From Komagataeibacter europaeus LMG 18890 (GTDB lineage: Bacteria > Pseudomonadota > Alphaproteobacteria > Acetobacterales > Acetobacteraceae), in NCBI RefSeq assembly GCF_000285295.1, contig NZ_CADP01000025.1, forward strand, positions 2,634 through 38,094: a stretch of 35,461 nt of DNA. Direction: 5' to 3'. The position numbers and the translations under genes were made by a program. Positions 1 through 10,227 of the stretch are shown piece after piece (the stretch's first letter is position 1; every line of letters starts with the position of its first letter). The notes below the pieces were generated by a model. That model was not told the origin of the DNA, made no database searches, and saw only the letters and a program-made list of their open reading frames with translations.

Positions 1-1
1 G

Positions 2-148
2 GCGGGCCGCAACGGCCGGGTGGTCGATGGCCTGCCCCCGTCCGTACTGCGTGCGCAGGTAACGCGGGATCCCGGACAGACGACCCCTTCACCTTCCCTT
101 TCCCCGGTCGGCACCGGACCGGCCAGCATGGAGCCAGATCAGGCGTGA
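2..148 (+). CDS. 3' end of an upstream gene, probably pqiA (partial)
   Basis: The frame starting at base 2 is open from the window edge to a TGA at 146-148 and encodes about 48 residues, ending in PDQA. The stop overlaps the GTG start of pqiB in a GTGA arrangement, as expected inside an operon. The visible tail is rich in Pro, Ser, Thr and Gly and carries no recognisable domain. Calling it PqiA (multi-span inner-membrane partner of PqiB) rests only on the usual pqiA-pqiB-pqiC gene order. The frame of pqiB itself is also open to the window edge, but it has no ATG, GTG or TTG codon before 145. Confidence 0.45.
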   Translation, partial: AGRNGRVVDGLPPSVLRAQVTRDPGQTTPSPSLSPVGTGPASMEPDQA

Positions 149-1809
149 ATGACGATTTCCTTTCCAATGACCCGCGGGGGGACGTGCCGCAGGCCCGTAC
201 GCGGCGGTACCGTTTCTCCGTGGTCTGGCTTGTGCCGATTGTCGCCATCCTGATCGCGGGTTACCTGGGCTGGCGCGGCCTGACCGAACGTGGACCGCTG
301 ATCGTCATAAGCTTTGATACGGCCGATGGCCTGACCAGTGGCCAGACCGAGGTCAAGAACAAGGCGGTGTCGCTGGGTACGGTCGATTCGATCCGGCTGA
401 GCGATGACCTGCACCATGTCGAGGTCGCCGTGCGCATGACGTCCTCCGCCGCCCGCACGCTGACCGACCATGCCCGTTTCTGGGTCGTGCGGCCGCGTAT
501 CAACGGCGCCAGCGTCACCGGCCTGGAAACCGTCATGTCCGGCGCCTACATCGCCATGGATGCGGGGGAGCCGGGCGGTCGCTACACCACGCATTTCAAG
601 GGACTGGAATCGCCGCCGGGCGTGCGTTCGGACCAGCCGGGGCATACCTATACGCTGGTTACGCAGTCCCTTGGCTCGCTCGGTCAGGGCGCGCCGATCT
701 TCTTTCGCGACGTGGTGGTGGGTGAAGTGCTGGGCTACACCATGCCGCCCGAAGGCCGCGGACCGATCAAGGTGCAGATTTTCGTGCAGGCCCCGTACGA
801 CAGTTACCTGCGCACCACCACGCGCTTCTGGAACGTGTCTGGCGTGCAGGTGGGTCTTGGTCCGGGTGGGCTGAAGGTCAAGCTGCAGTCGCTGCAGGCG
901 CTGCTGTCCGGCGGGGTCGCGTTTGATCCGCCCGATGCGCGCAATGAAAAGAATACCCTGCCCAGCACCGCCGGGGCCGACACCACCTTCCCGCTGTATG
1001 ACAGCGCGGAAGAAGCGAACAGCGCGGGCTACCGGGAGCGTATCCCCCTTGTCACCTACCTGACCAGTTCGGTGTCCGGCCTGACGAAGGGAGGACGCCT
1101 GACCATGTTCGGCATTCAGGTCGGCATGATTGACGATGTGAAGCTGGAGGTTAATCCCGCCACCGGCAAGGCGCATGTGCGCGTGGCCATGGAACTGCAG
1201 CCCGAACGCGTGCTGGATAACCAGCAGGTGCCGCCCGATGCCATGGCCGGCCTGCTGCGCACGCAGGTGGCGGACGGACTGCGCGCCGCGGTGCAGAGCA
1301 CCAGCATGCTGACCGGCGAATCCGAAATCGCGCTGACCTTCGTCAGGAACGCGAAGCCCGAGCAGATCACGATGGAAGGTGACGCCATGGTCCTGCCGGG
1401 TCAGGCGGGTGGCATGGCGGGCATCATGGATTCGCTGTCCGTCATTGGCGACAAGATCGCAGCCATGCCGCTGACCCAGATGGGCGACAACCTGACCAGC
1501 CTGCTGGCCCATGCCGATGCACGGATCAACAGCCCCGACACGAAGCAGGCGCTGACCGCGCTGCGCGGTTCGCTACAGAACCTGCAGGTCATATCGCGTG
1601 ACGCCCGCAGCGAAATGCCGCAACTGCTGACCGGCATGGACAAGACGCTGAAAAACGCGAACTCGGTCCTGTCCAGCTATGGCGGCGATACCGACTTCCA
1701 GCGCAACCTGCAGCAGATGATGCAGCAGCTTAATGACGCCGCGCGCTCGCTGCGCTTCCTGTCGGACTTTCTGACCCACCATCCCTCGGCACTGATTACG
1801 GGACGATAA
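145..1809 (+). CDS. pqiB: PqiB, MCE-domain intermembrane lipid transport protein
   Basis: The protein has 554 residues, close to the length of E. coli PqiB. A basic N-terminus (TRRYRF) is followed by one membrane segment at about residues 24-44 and then three MCE/MlaD-type domains at about 46-140, 158-262 and 298-400. The C-terminal part is helical and coiled-coil-like. PqiB anchors in the inner membrane and its MCE rings and helical needle span the periplasm, giving a route for lipids between the membranes. The GTG start at 145 has GGAG at 130-133 and overlaps the stop of the preceding gene. pqiC follows after 4 bases. PqiB is preferred over YebT/LetB because only three MCE repeats are present and a PqiC-like lipoprotein follows. 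Confidence 0.93.
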   Translation: MNDDFLSNDPRGDVPQARTRRYRFSVVWLVPIVAILIAGYLGWRGLTERGPLIVISFDTADGLTSGQTEVKNKAVSLGTVDSIRLSDDLHHVEVAVRMTSSAARTLTDHARFWVVRPRINGASVTGLETVMSGAYIAMDAGEPGGRYTTHFKGLESPPGVRSDQPGHTYTLVTQSLGSLGQGAPIFFRDVVVGEVLGYTMPPEGRGPIKVQIFVQAPYDSYLRTTTRFWNVSGVQVGLGPGGLKVKLQSLQALLSGGVAFDPPDARNEKNTLPSTAGADTTFPLYDSAEEANSAGYRERIPLVTYLTSSVSGLTKGGRLTMFGIQVGMIDDVKLEVNPATGKAHVRVAMELQPERVLDNQQVPPDAMAGLLRTQVADGLRAAVQSTSMLTGESEIALTFVRNAKPEQITMEGDAMVLPGQAGGMAGIMDSLSVIGDKIAAMPLTQMGDNLTSLLAHADARINSPDTKQALTALRGSLQNLQVISRDARSEMPQLLTGMDKTLKNANSVLSSYGGDTDFQRNLQQMMQQLNDAARSLRFLSDFLTHHPSALITGR

Positions 1810-1813
1810 GACC

Positions 1814-2455
1814 ATGCGACGCCCCTTCTTCACACATTCCGCGCGGCGGACCATGGCCGCAACGGCTGCCATGGCGGGAACGCTCCTGCTGGCCGGGTGC
1901 GGGTCGTCCGACCCGACGCTGTATTCACTGGCCCCGGTGGCCAGTACGCAGCCTGCCGTCACCGCGTCGCAGGTTCCCGCCGTGATCGAGGTCCGTACCC
2001 CCGGTGTTCCGTCCTCACTGGACCGGCAGACCATCGTGGGCGTGCAGGATGATTACAGTGTCACGCCACTGGCCGGCGCGGCATGGAGCGAGCCACTGGC
2101 CCTGATGCTGGGCCATGTGCTGTCCACCGACCTGCAGCAGCGCCTGCCGGGCCGGACCGTCTTTGCCCAGAATGACGCGACCACCGTACCGGCGGAAGGG
2201 GCTGTCGAGGTCGAGATCACCCGCTTCGCACGCGATTCGGCGGGGCTGGTACATCTTGCGGGCAGCCTGTCCGTGCACAGGGTCGGGGATGCGGATCACG
2301 GACTGTCCGTGCCGCTTGACCTGAGTGCGTCACCCACGGGCACCGGCACGCGCGCCATGGTGGCGGCGCTGAGCCAGTTGACGGGACAGGTGGCGGACAT
2401 GGCAGCCGAACGGTTGCAGGTGTTGCCTGCGGCACCAGCGGCCCATCACTCCTGA
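1814..2455 (+). CDS. pqiC: PqiC-like outer-membrane lipoprotein (ABC-type transport auxiliary, DUF330)
   Basis: The 213-residue protein starts with a basic n-region and a hydrophobic stretch ending in a lipobox, LLAGC, with the lipidated cysteine at residue 29. The next residues, PTLYSLAP, match the conserved start of the PqiC/DUF330 lipoprotein family. In E. coli, PqiC sits in the outer membrane and docks the PqiB needle. The gene begins 4 bases after the pqiB stop, so translation is probably coupled. An in-frame ATG at codon 14 is a possible later start, but it would remove the basic n-region of the signal peptide. The C-terminus is Ala-rich and ends AAHHS. The gene is convergent with nusG. 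Confidence 0.88.
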   Translation: MRRPFFTHSARRTMAATAAMAGTLLLAGCGSSDPTLYSLAPVASTQPAVTASQVPAVIEVRTPGVPSSLDRQTIVGVQDDYSVTPLAGAAWSEPLALMLGHVLSTDLQQRLPGRTVFAQNDATTVPAEGAVEVEITRFARDSAGLVHLAGSLSVHRVGDADHGLSVPLDLSASPTGTGTRAMVAALSQLTGQVADMAAERLQVLPAAPAAHHS

Positions 2456-2464
2456 ACAGTGAAT

Positions 2465-2520
2465 AGAAGTTTTTGGGTGCCGCCTTTTTTTAAAAGGCGG
2501 CATTCTTCAAAGCTTTTTAC
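2465..2520 (+). repeat. Dispersed palindromic intergenic repeat, copy A
   Basis: The core is a 10-bp stem, GCCGCCTTTT (2479-2488) with AAAAGGCGGC (2492-2501), flanked on the left by AGAAGTTTTTGGGT and on the right by ATTCTTCAAAGCTTTTT. Related copies lie at 13370-13421 in the same orientation and at 18158-18227 in reverse. It lies 9 bases after pqiC and may serve as its terminator, since the right side is T-rich. It resembles a REP-like element rather than a unique terminator because its flanks are also conserved. Confidence 0.75.
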
Positions 2521-2534
2521 AATCTGCCGCAGGC

Positions 2535-2562
2535 AATAAAAAAGGCGCCCGGAGGCGCCTTT
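2535..2562 (-). terminator. Rho-independent terminator of secE-nusG
   Basis: Arms AAAGGCGCC (2541-2549) and GGCGCCTTT (2554-2562) form a perfect 9-bp stem with a CGGA loop. On the minus strand the stem is followed by a T-rich tract (complement of 2535-2543). It lies 19 bases beyond the nusG stop and closes the transcript before any ribosomal protein gene. Confidence 0.88.
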
Positions 2563-2581
2563 GTCGTCAGGTAGGGAAAGG

Positions 2582-3112
2582 TCAGACCTTTTCCACCTGG
2601 TTGTATTCCAGATCTACCGGCGTGGACCGGCCGAAGATGGAAACGCTGACCTTCAGGCGGCCACGTTCCTCGTCCACTTCCTCGATCGTGCCGTTGAAGG
2701 AGGTGAAGGGACCATCAGCCACGCGGATCTGCTCGCCGATCTCGAAGGTGACGGACGGACGGACGCGTTCCACGCCTTCCTGCGCCTGCTTCATGATCCG
2801 TTCGGCCTCGACCTTGGGAATGGGCGAGGGACGGGTCTTGCTGCCCAGGAAACCGGTGACCTTGGGCGTGTCCTTGACCAGGTGCCATGCCTCATCGGTC
2901 AGTTCCATGTTGACCAGCACGTAACCGGGGAAGAACTTGCGTTCCGAATTGACCTTCTGGCCCCGGCGCACTTCCGTCACTTCTTCCGATGGAACGAGGA
3001 TTTCACCGAAATGATCGGCCAGGCCCTTCTGGGCGGCCTGTTCCGTGATGTGCTGGGCTATCTTCTTCTCGAAGCCCGAATAGACGTGGATCACATACCA
3101 CCGCTTGGCCAT
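2582..3112 (-). CDS. nusG: Transcription termination/antitermination protein NusG
   Basis: The 176-residue protein begins MAKRWYVIHVYSGFEKK, the standard N-terminus of the NusG NGN domain (about residues 3-115), with the PGYVLVNM and GFLG motifs. A KOW domain follows (about 123-176; IRVADGPFTSFNGTIEEVDEE). NusG binds RNA polymerase, suppresses pausing, and couples transcription to Rho or the ribosome. The open frame continues 48 codons upstream into secE, but that extension has no NusG character. The ATG at 3112 has a GGAGG about 13 bases upstream and begins 8 bases after the secE stop. A strong terminator follows directly, so rplK-rplA are not downstream here. Confidence 0.97.
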   Translation of the reverse strand: MAKRWYVIHVYSGFEKKIAQHITEQAAQKGLADHFGEILVPSEEVTEVRRGQKVNSERKFFPGYVLVNMELTDEAWHLVKDTPKVTGFLGSKTRPSPIPKVEAERIMKQAQEGVERVRPSVTFEIGEQIRVADGPFTSFNGTIEEVDEERGRLKVSVSIFGRSTPVDLEYNQVEKV

Positions 3113-3120
3113 GGCTGAAC

Positions 3121-3315
3121 TCAGCCTCCCAGTCCGAAGAGTTTCCGTACGGCAAGGCCGATCACCTCGTCGACGAGGAAAAAGAAAACCGATGCAAGAC
3201 CGGCCATGGCCAGAACCGCACCCGTTGTCATCAGGGTGGCGCGTCGGGTGGGCCATGTGACCTTTCTGGCCTCGGCACGGACGTCTTCAACAAATTTCGC
3301 GGGACTGACCGACAC
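3121..3315 (-). CDS. secE: Preprotein translocase subunit SecE
   Basis: This is a short single-span protein of 64 residues. It contains the conserved amphipathic stretch SPAKFVEDVRAEARKVTWPT followed by one membrane helix (about residues 31-52), and it ends in FGLGG. SecE clamps the two halves of SecY in the inner-membrane translocon. A GTG at 3339 would give 72 residues. The GTG at 3315 is preferred because AGGAAGGG (complement of 3322-3329) sits six bases before it, and the resulting N-terminus MSVSPAKF fits the family. The gene follows tRNA-Trp and precedes nusG by 8 bases, the usual bacterial order. Confidence 0.92.
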   Translation of the reverse strand: MSVSPAKFVEDVRAEARKVTWPTRRATLMTTGAVLAMAGLASVFFFLVDEVIGLAVRKLFGLGG

Positions 3316-3449
3316 GAAATACCCTTCCTGCAACGCCACGGCGCACCAACCGGACTGCTCCAGCCAGTGCGGGGCCTAAGAACCGGTGCGGGCCATTGTG
3401 GCCCGACCCATCGGGTGCCAGGCCGGAAGGGTAATGCCCGACCGGAAAA

Positions 3450-3526
3450 TGGCAGGGGTGGAGGGTATCGAACCCGCAACCTCCGGTTTTGGAGACCGGC
3501 GCTCTAGCCAATTGAGCTACACCCCT
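3450..3526 (-). tRNA. tRNA-Trp (anticodon CCA)
   Basis: On the minus strand the sequence folds as a cloverleaf. The 7-bp acceptor pairs AGGGGTG (from 3526) with CACCCCT. The D arm is GCTC/GAGC, the anticodon arm is CCGGT-CTCCAAA-ACCGG with anticodon CCA, and the T arm carries TTCGATA. The discriminator is G and a 3' CCA is encoded (3450-3452). The length is 77 nt. The T stem as written has one C-T mismatch. The gene lies upstream of secE on the same strand and is probably co-transcribed with it. Confidence 0.96.
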
Positions 3527-3705
3527 GCAAAGCCGCCTGCATCAACCCGAAACATCGTGGCGTGGCGACTGCCGCGCCGTTTCGGGCCATCCATGCGAAC
3601 CCGGCACAGGAAGCGGAAAAAAGTATGACTCGCGTCGAAAGTCAAGGGGGTGGCGCATAAAAATGAAAGTTTTACCTGTTTGCCCCGTGCCACGGGTTTA
3701 TGGGC

Positions 3706-3735
3706 TTGCCACGCGCATGGCGGAAACGGTATAGG
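3706..3735 (+). promoter_or_regulatory. Likely sigma-70-type promoter of tRNA-Gly
   Basis: TTGCCA (3706-3711) and TATAGG (3730-3735) are separated by 18 bases, which puts the transcription start near 3742, about 10 bases before the mature tRNA. The match is fair and the position is right. The rest of the 226-bp gap between the two divergent tRNA genes shows no gene. Confidence 0.5.
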
Positions 3736-3752
3736 TTCTGCCAACCTTATGA

Positions 3753-3826
3753 GCGGGCGTAGCATAGTGGTAATGCAGTAGCCTTCCAAGCTTCTGAGGA
3801 GGGTTCGATTCCCTTCGCCCGCTCCA
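3753..3826 (+). tRNA. tRNA-Gly (anticodon TCC)
   Basis: The acceptor stem pairs GCGGGCG (3753-3759) with CGCCCGC (3816-3822), followed by discriminator T and an encoded CCA. The D arm is GCAT/ATGC with GTGGTA in the loop. The anticodon loop is CTTCCAA, giving anticodon TCC. The T arm contains GGTTCGATTCC. The length is 74 nt including CCA. The anticodon stem has one T-T mismatch. Confidence 0.95.
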
Positions 3827-3920
3827 TACTCCCCTTGCAATAACCGAATATGTTGCCAGACAGGAATGCCGGATTCGTTGCCGTCGGGCCGCGCTGTTGG
3901 CAGGGGAGGGGTAGCCTTAC

Positions 3921-5351
3921 ATGACAATGACCGGTTCTTCCGCGATTCACCCGCGTATCGTGCTGGGCACGTGCTGTCTCAGCCTGCTGCTGGTCATGAT
4001 GGACGTGACGGTCGTCAACGTCGTGCTCCCCTCCATCCGCGCGGATATGCATGGCAGTTTTTCCACCCTGCAATGGGTGGTGGACGCCTATACGCTGATG
4101 GTCGCCAGCCTCATGCTGCTGGTGGGGTCGCTGGCTGACCGGTTCGGGCGGCGGCGGATGTTCCTGCTGGGGATCGGGCTGTTCTGTGGCGGTTCCGCCC
4201 TGTGCGGGATGGCGCGCAGTGTCGAAATGCTGGTCATGGCCCGCGCGGTGCAGGGGATTGGCGGGTCCATGCTCAATCCCGTCGCGCTGTCGATCCTGAC
4301 CAATGTGTATGTGGAACCCCGCGCCCGCGCGCAGGCGATCGGCATATGGGGGGCGACGTCGGGCGTGGCGCTTGCGCTGGGGCCGGTGGTGGGCGGCATT
4401 CTGGTGCATTGGGTGGGGTGGCAGGCGGTTTTCTGGGTCAATGTGCCCATTGGCCTGATCGCGATCGTGCTGACGTTGCGTTTCGTGCCTGAATCCCGTG
4501 GCGGGCGCGGGCGCAGCATTGATGCGCCGGGACAGCTTCTGGCCATCGTGGCGCTGGCCATGGTCACGTCCGGGCTGATCGAGGCCCATAATTACGGCTG
4601 GTCCTCCCCCACCATTTCCGGATTCCTCGGTTTCGGTGCGCTGTCTGTCCTGGGGTTCGTCATCGTGGAGCGGCGGACGGCCTCGCCCCTGATTGACCTG
4701 CGGTTTTTCCGGGCGTGGCCTTTTTCCGGCGCGATCGTGACGGCGGTGCTGGCCTTTGCCATTTTCAGCGCGTTCCTGTTCCTCAATACCCTCTACCTGC
4801 AGGATGTGCGTGGCCTGCCCGCGCTACAGGCCGGGCTGTGCACATTGCCCTTCGCCCTTGGCAGCATGACGTGCGCGCCGCTGTCGGGACGGCTGACGGG
4901 GCGGTACGGCGCGCGGCTGCCATTGCTGATATCGGCTGTCGGATTCGGGATCAGCGCGCTGCTGCTGACCGGGCTGGACGCGCATACGCCACTATGGCTG
5001 CTGCTGGTGTCCTACGGCCTGTGTGGATGCGGGTTCGGGATGTGCAACGCGCCCATTACCAATTCCGCCATTTCGGGCATGCCGCGCACGCAGGCAGGGG
5101 TGGCGGCGGCCATCGCGTCCACCAGCCGACAGGTGGGGGCGTTGCTGGGCATTGCGCTGGGGGGCGCGCTGAGTGCGGGCAGCGTGCGGGCCGGGGGCGT
5201 GCAGTGGGAAGAATTTCCCCAGGCCACGCATGTCGTCTGGTGGTGCATGGCCATCGCGGCCGCCGGGATTGCCGGTCTGGGGCTGGTTTCAACCGGAATC
5301 CGGGCGAAGGAAAGCGCGCGGCAGGTTGCTGCGCTGCTGGATTCAAGCTGA
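3921..5351 (+). CDS. MFS multidrug/solute exporter, DHA2 (14-TM) family
   Basis: This is a 476-residue polytopic membrane protein of the DHA2 (EmrB/QacA-like) drug:H+ antiporter type. The first helix carries the family motif MMDVTVVNVVLP (about residues 26-37). Motif A, GSLADRFGRRR, is at 69-79, and the antiporter motif C appears as GVALALGPVVGG. The length and hydrophobic pattern fit 14 helices. The ATG at 3921 follows GGGGAGGGG (3903-3911); a second ATG two codons later is also possible. No adapter protein (EmrA-like) or regulator gene adjoins it, so the substrate cannot be predicted. It lies about 95 bases after tRNA-Gly, with a perfect dyad 5 bases after its stop. Confidence 0.9.
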   Translation: MTMTGSSAIHPRIVLGTCCLSLLLVMMDVTVVNVVLPSIRADMHGSFSTLQWVVDAYTLMVASLMLLVGSLADRFGRRRMFLLGIGLFCGGSALCGMARSVEMLVMARAVQGIGGSMLNPVALSILTNVYVEPRARAQAIGIWGATSGVALALGPVVGGILVHWVGWQAVFWVNVPIGLIAIVLTLRFVPESRGGRGRSIDAPGQLLAIVALAMVTSGLIEAHNYGWSSPTISGFLGFGALSVLGFVIVERRTASPLIDLRFFRAWPFSGAIVTAVLAFAIFSAFLFLNTLYLQDVRGLPALQAGLCTLPFALGSMTCAPLSGRLTGRYGARLPLLISAVGFGISALLLTGLDAHTPLWLLLVSYGLCGCGFGMCNAPITNSAISGMPRTQAGVAAAIASTSRQVGALLGIALGGALSAGSVRAGGVQWEEFPQATHVVWWCMAIAAAGIAGLGLVSTGIRAKESARQVAALLDSS

Positions 5352-5356
5352 CGCAT

Positions 5357-5385
5357 CATTGATATGCACTTAATGCATATCAATG
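5357..5385. repeat. Perfect 12-bp inverted repeat with 5-nt spacer
   Basis: CATTGATATGCA (5357-5368) and TGCATATCAATG (5374-5385) are exact reverse complements around CTTAA. The element begins 5 bases after the MFS stop codon. It is AT-rich in a GC-rich region and lacks a T-tract, so it resembles an operator or a Rho-independent-like hairpin without a tail. The function is unknown. Confidence 0.8.
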
Positions 5386-5442
5386 CCTAATGATCCCGTC
5401 ACCAGAACCGTGCCAGGGCGCAACAAAATCGCGGGTTTGCTG

Positions 5443-5471
5443 TTTCCGAAATGGTGTCCTGCATGTATGAT
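5443..5471 (+). promoter_or_regulatory. Possible promoter of the atp operon
   Basis: TTTCCG (5443-5448) and TATGAT (5466-5471) are spaced by 17 bases. The -10 is good and the -35 is poor. It lies within the 318-bp gap between the MFS gene and atpH. Apart from this and the dyad at 5357-5385, I see only a GC-rich leader and three GANTC sites close to atpH (5639, 5646, 5673). An 85-codon open frame at 5383-5640 has no family resemblance. Confidence 0.3.
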
Positions 5472-5669
5472 CCCGCCAACTTGTAGCGGGGGCGTTCACG
5501 TGCGCGGGAAAACGGGCGGTTCAGTGGTGTCGGACGATGCCGGCAGGCTGCCTGATCTGTTGCGTGCGCTTACGCTGCGTGCTAGAGCCGCGCCAGCAGC
5601 GCACGGGGCCAAGGTTTCCGGGCAGGCGGCTTGTGTTTGAATCGAGATTCTGGATTGGAAAAGCGGACA

Positions 5670-6251
5670 GTGGATTCGGGTGGAACGACCTCAATACCGA
5701 TCGCCTCCATTGCCAATGGCCTTCCCGGTCGTTATGCGACGGCGCTCTATGAACTTGCGGCTGACCGCAAGCAGCTTGACCCTGTTCTGGAGCAGGCATC
5801 CAGCCTTGCCGGACTGATCGACGGCAATGCCGACCTGCGCACCGTTCTGACGGATCGTACGCTCGACATCCGCGACAGTCGGAAGGCGGTCGATGCCGTG
5901 CTGGAGGCTGAAGGCTTCAGCCCCCTTATGCGTGATTTTGTTGGCGTGGTGGCGAATAACCGCCGCTTTCCGCGCCTGCGTGAAATTCTTGCCGCGCTGG
6001 CGGCTATCGCTGCGGCCCGGCGCGGGGAAATGGTGGCGGATGTCGTGTCCGCCCATCCCCTGACCGATCTGCAGCGTGTCCAGCTTCGCAGCCGCCTTGC
6101 CGAGGCCGGCTATTCCAAAGTCAATATCCAGGAGCGTGTTGACGCGGCCCTGCTGGGCGGTCTGGTCGTGCGCATTGGCGCCCGCCTGTATGATACCAGC
6201 CTCAGATCCCGCCTTACCCGCCTGCACCATGCCATGAAGGGAGCCGCGTGA
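5670..6251 (+). CDS. atpH: ATP synthase F1 subunit delta
   Basis: The protein has 193 residues from the GTG at 5670 and is the OSCP/delta subunit that ties the F1 catalytic head to the peripheral stalk. Family features are [11 protein letters not shown] near the N-terminus, the middle stretch [14 protein letters not shown], and the C-terminal beta-strand region with [20 protein letters not shown]. The start is uncertain. The open frame extends upstream to 5631, but GGAAAAG (5657-5663) lies six bases before the GTG at 5670 and the length is then normal. The stop overlaps the atpA start (TGATG). It is the first gene of atpHAGDC. The F0 genes are not in the window, as is usual in alphaproteobacteria. 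Confidence 0.93.
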   Translation: MDSGGTTSIPIASIANGLPGRYATALYELAADRKQLDPVLEQASSLAGLIDGNADLRTVLTDRTLDIRDSRKAVDAVLEAEGFSPLMRDFVGVVANNRRFPRLREILAALAAIAAARRGEMVADVVSAHPLTDLQRVQLRSRLAEAGYSKVNIQERVDAALLGGLVVRIGARLYDTSLRSRLTRLHHAMKGAA

Positions 6252-7789
6252 TGGAAATCCGCCCCTCCGAGATTTCGGATATCCTCAAGCAGCAGATCGC
6301 TACGTTCGACAAGGCCGTTGACGTTGCCGAGACAGGTACCATCCTGTCGGTGGGTGACGGCATTGCCCGTGTCTACGGCCTGCAGAATGTCGAAGCCGGC
6401 GAAATGCTGGACTTCCCCGCCAGTGGCCAGAAGGGCATGGCCCTGAACCTTGAGAATGACAACGTCGGTGTTGTCATTTTCGGCGATGACAGCGCCATGC
6501 GCGAAGGCGACACCGTCGCCCGTACCGGCAAGGTGGTGGAAGTGCCGACCGGCCCGGCCCTGCTGGGTCGCGTGGTCGATGGCCTGGGCAACCCGATCGA
6601 CGGCAAGGGGCCGCTGGTTGGTGAAGTCATCAGCAAGCGTGCGGAAATCAAGGCCCCCGGCATCATGCCGCGCCAGTCCGTCAGTGAGCCGATGCAGACC
6701 GGCATCAAGGCGATTGACGCGCTTGTGCCCATCGGGCGCGGCCAGCGTGAACTGATCATCGGTGACCGTCAGACCGGCAAGACCGCCATCCTGATCGACA
6801 CCATCGTCAACCAGAAGACCGTCAACGCGCTGGGTGACAAGACCAAGTCGCTCTACTGCATCTATGTCGCCATCGGGCAGAAGCGTTCGACGGTTGCGCA
6901 GCTGGTGCGCACGCTGGAGGAAACCGGCGCGATGGAATACTCCATCGTCGTGGCGGCCACCGCGTCTGACCCCGCCCCGATGCAGTATCTCGCGCCGTAT
7001 GCCGCCTGCTCCATGGGCGAATACTTCCGCGATAACGGCATGCATGCCCTGATCGTGTATGATGACCTGTCCAAGCAGGCTGTCGCATACCGCCAGATGT
7101 CGCTGCTGCTGCGTCGTCCGCCGGGACGTGAAGCGTATCCGGGTGACGTGTTCTACCTGCATTCGCGCCTGCTGGAACGCGCGGCGAAGATGTCCGACAA
7201 GTTTGGCGCGGGCTCCCTGACCGCCCTGCCGGTGATCGAGACGCAGGCAGGCGACGTGTCCGCCTATATCCCGACCAACGTGATTTCCATTACCGATGGT
7301 CAGGTGTTCCTTGAAACCGACCTGTTCTATCGCGGCATCCGCCCGGCGGTGAACGTCGGCGGTTCCGTGTCCCGTGTCGGTTCTGCGGCGCAGATCAAGG
7401 CGATGAAGCAGGTTGCCGGCAAGATCAAGCTGGAACTGGCGCAGTATCGTGAAATGGCGGCGTTCTCGCAGTTCGCGTCCGATCTGGACCCGGCCACGCA
7501 GAAGCAGCTGGCACGTGGTGCGCGTCTGGTCGAACTGCTCAAGCAGCCCGAAACCTCGCCGCTTGCGGTCGAGGAGCAGGTGGTTGTCCTGTTTGCCGGC
7601 ACACGCGGCTATATCGATGCCGTGCCGGTCGATCAGGTGACGACTTACGAAAAGCGCCTGCTGGACGATGTCCGCACGTCGGGCAAGGACATTCTGGAAT
7701 CGATCCGTACCCAGCGCCAGCTGACGAAGGATATCGAAAGCCGCCTGAATGATTTCCTGACGACGTTCGGCCGTCAGTTCAGCAACTGA
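6251..7789 (+). CDS. atpA: ATP synthase F1 subunit alpha
   Basis: The protein has 512 residues from the ATG at 6251; a GTG one codon earlier is less likely. The beta-barrel N-domain includes [11 protein letters not shown]. The nucleotide-binding domain has P-loop GDRQTGKT at about 171-178 and the [20 protein letters not shown] stretch, and the C-terminal helical domain follows. Alpha subunits carry the non-catalytic nucleotide sites of the alpha3beta3 hexamer and contribute the arginine finger in the [13 protein letters not shown] segment (SRVG). AAGGGAG lies about seven bases before the start. It is translationally coupled to atpH by a one-base overlap, and atpG starts 16 bases later. Confidence 0.98.
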   Translation: MEIRPSEISDILKQQIATFDKAVDVAETGTILSVGDGIARVYGLQNVEAGEMLDFPASGQKGMALNLENDNVGVVIFGDDSAMREGDTVARTGKVVEVPTGPALLGRVVDGLGNPIDGKGPLVGEVISKRAEIKAPGIMPRQSVSEPMQTGIKAIDALVPIGRGQRELIIGDRQTGKTAILIDTIVNQKTVNALGDKTKSLYCIYVAIGQKRSTVAQLVRTLEETGAMEYSIVVAATASDPAPMQYLAPYAACSMGEYFRDNGMHALIVYDDLSKQAVAYRQMSLLLRRPPGREAYPGDVFYLHSRLLERAAKMSDKFGAGSLTALPVIETQAGDVSAYIPTNVISITDGQVFLETDLFYRGIRPAVNVGGSVSRVGSAAQIKAMKQVAGKIKLELAQYREMAAFSQFASDLDPATQKQLARGARLVELLKQPETSPLAVEEQVVVLFAGTRGYIDAVPVDQVTTYEKRLLDDVRTSGKDILESIRTQRQLTKDIESRLNDFLTTFGRQFSN

Positions 7790-7805
7790 GGAAGATCGGG
7801 CAACC

Positions 7806-10195
<2,390 letters not shown>

Positions 10196-10227
10196 ACCCC
10201 GACCCACTGACGCAAGGAAGATAGACC

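Noticed and set aside
139-1512. 457-codon open frame on the minus strand opposite pqiB
   Set aside because: Antisense shadow of a GC-rich gene: Arg/His/Gln/Gly-rich, no domain, no ribosome site, and pqiB is clearly the real gene.
3113-3256. 48-codon N-terminal extension of nusG
   Set aside because: It overlaps secE in another frame and has no NusG features.
3389-3405. CGGGCCA/TGGCCCG hairpin between tRNA-Trp and secE
   Set aside because: It has a 3-base loop and no T-tract. It could be a processing structure, but support is too thin to annotate.
3747-4589. 280-codon minus-strand frame over tRNA-Gly and the MFS gene
   Set aside because: It crosses a tRNA gene and the antisense of a clear transporter.
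5383-5640. 85-codon plus-strand frame between the MFS gene and atpH
   Set aside because: No recognisable family, no convincing Shine-Dalgarno sequence, and it overlaps the likely atp leader. It is not supported as a gene.
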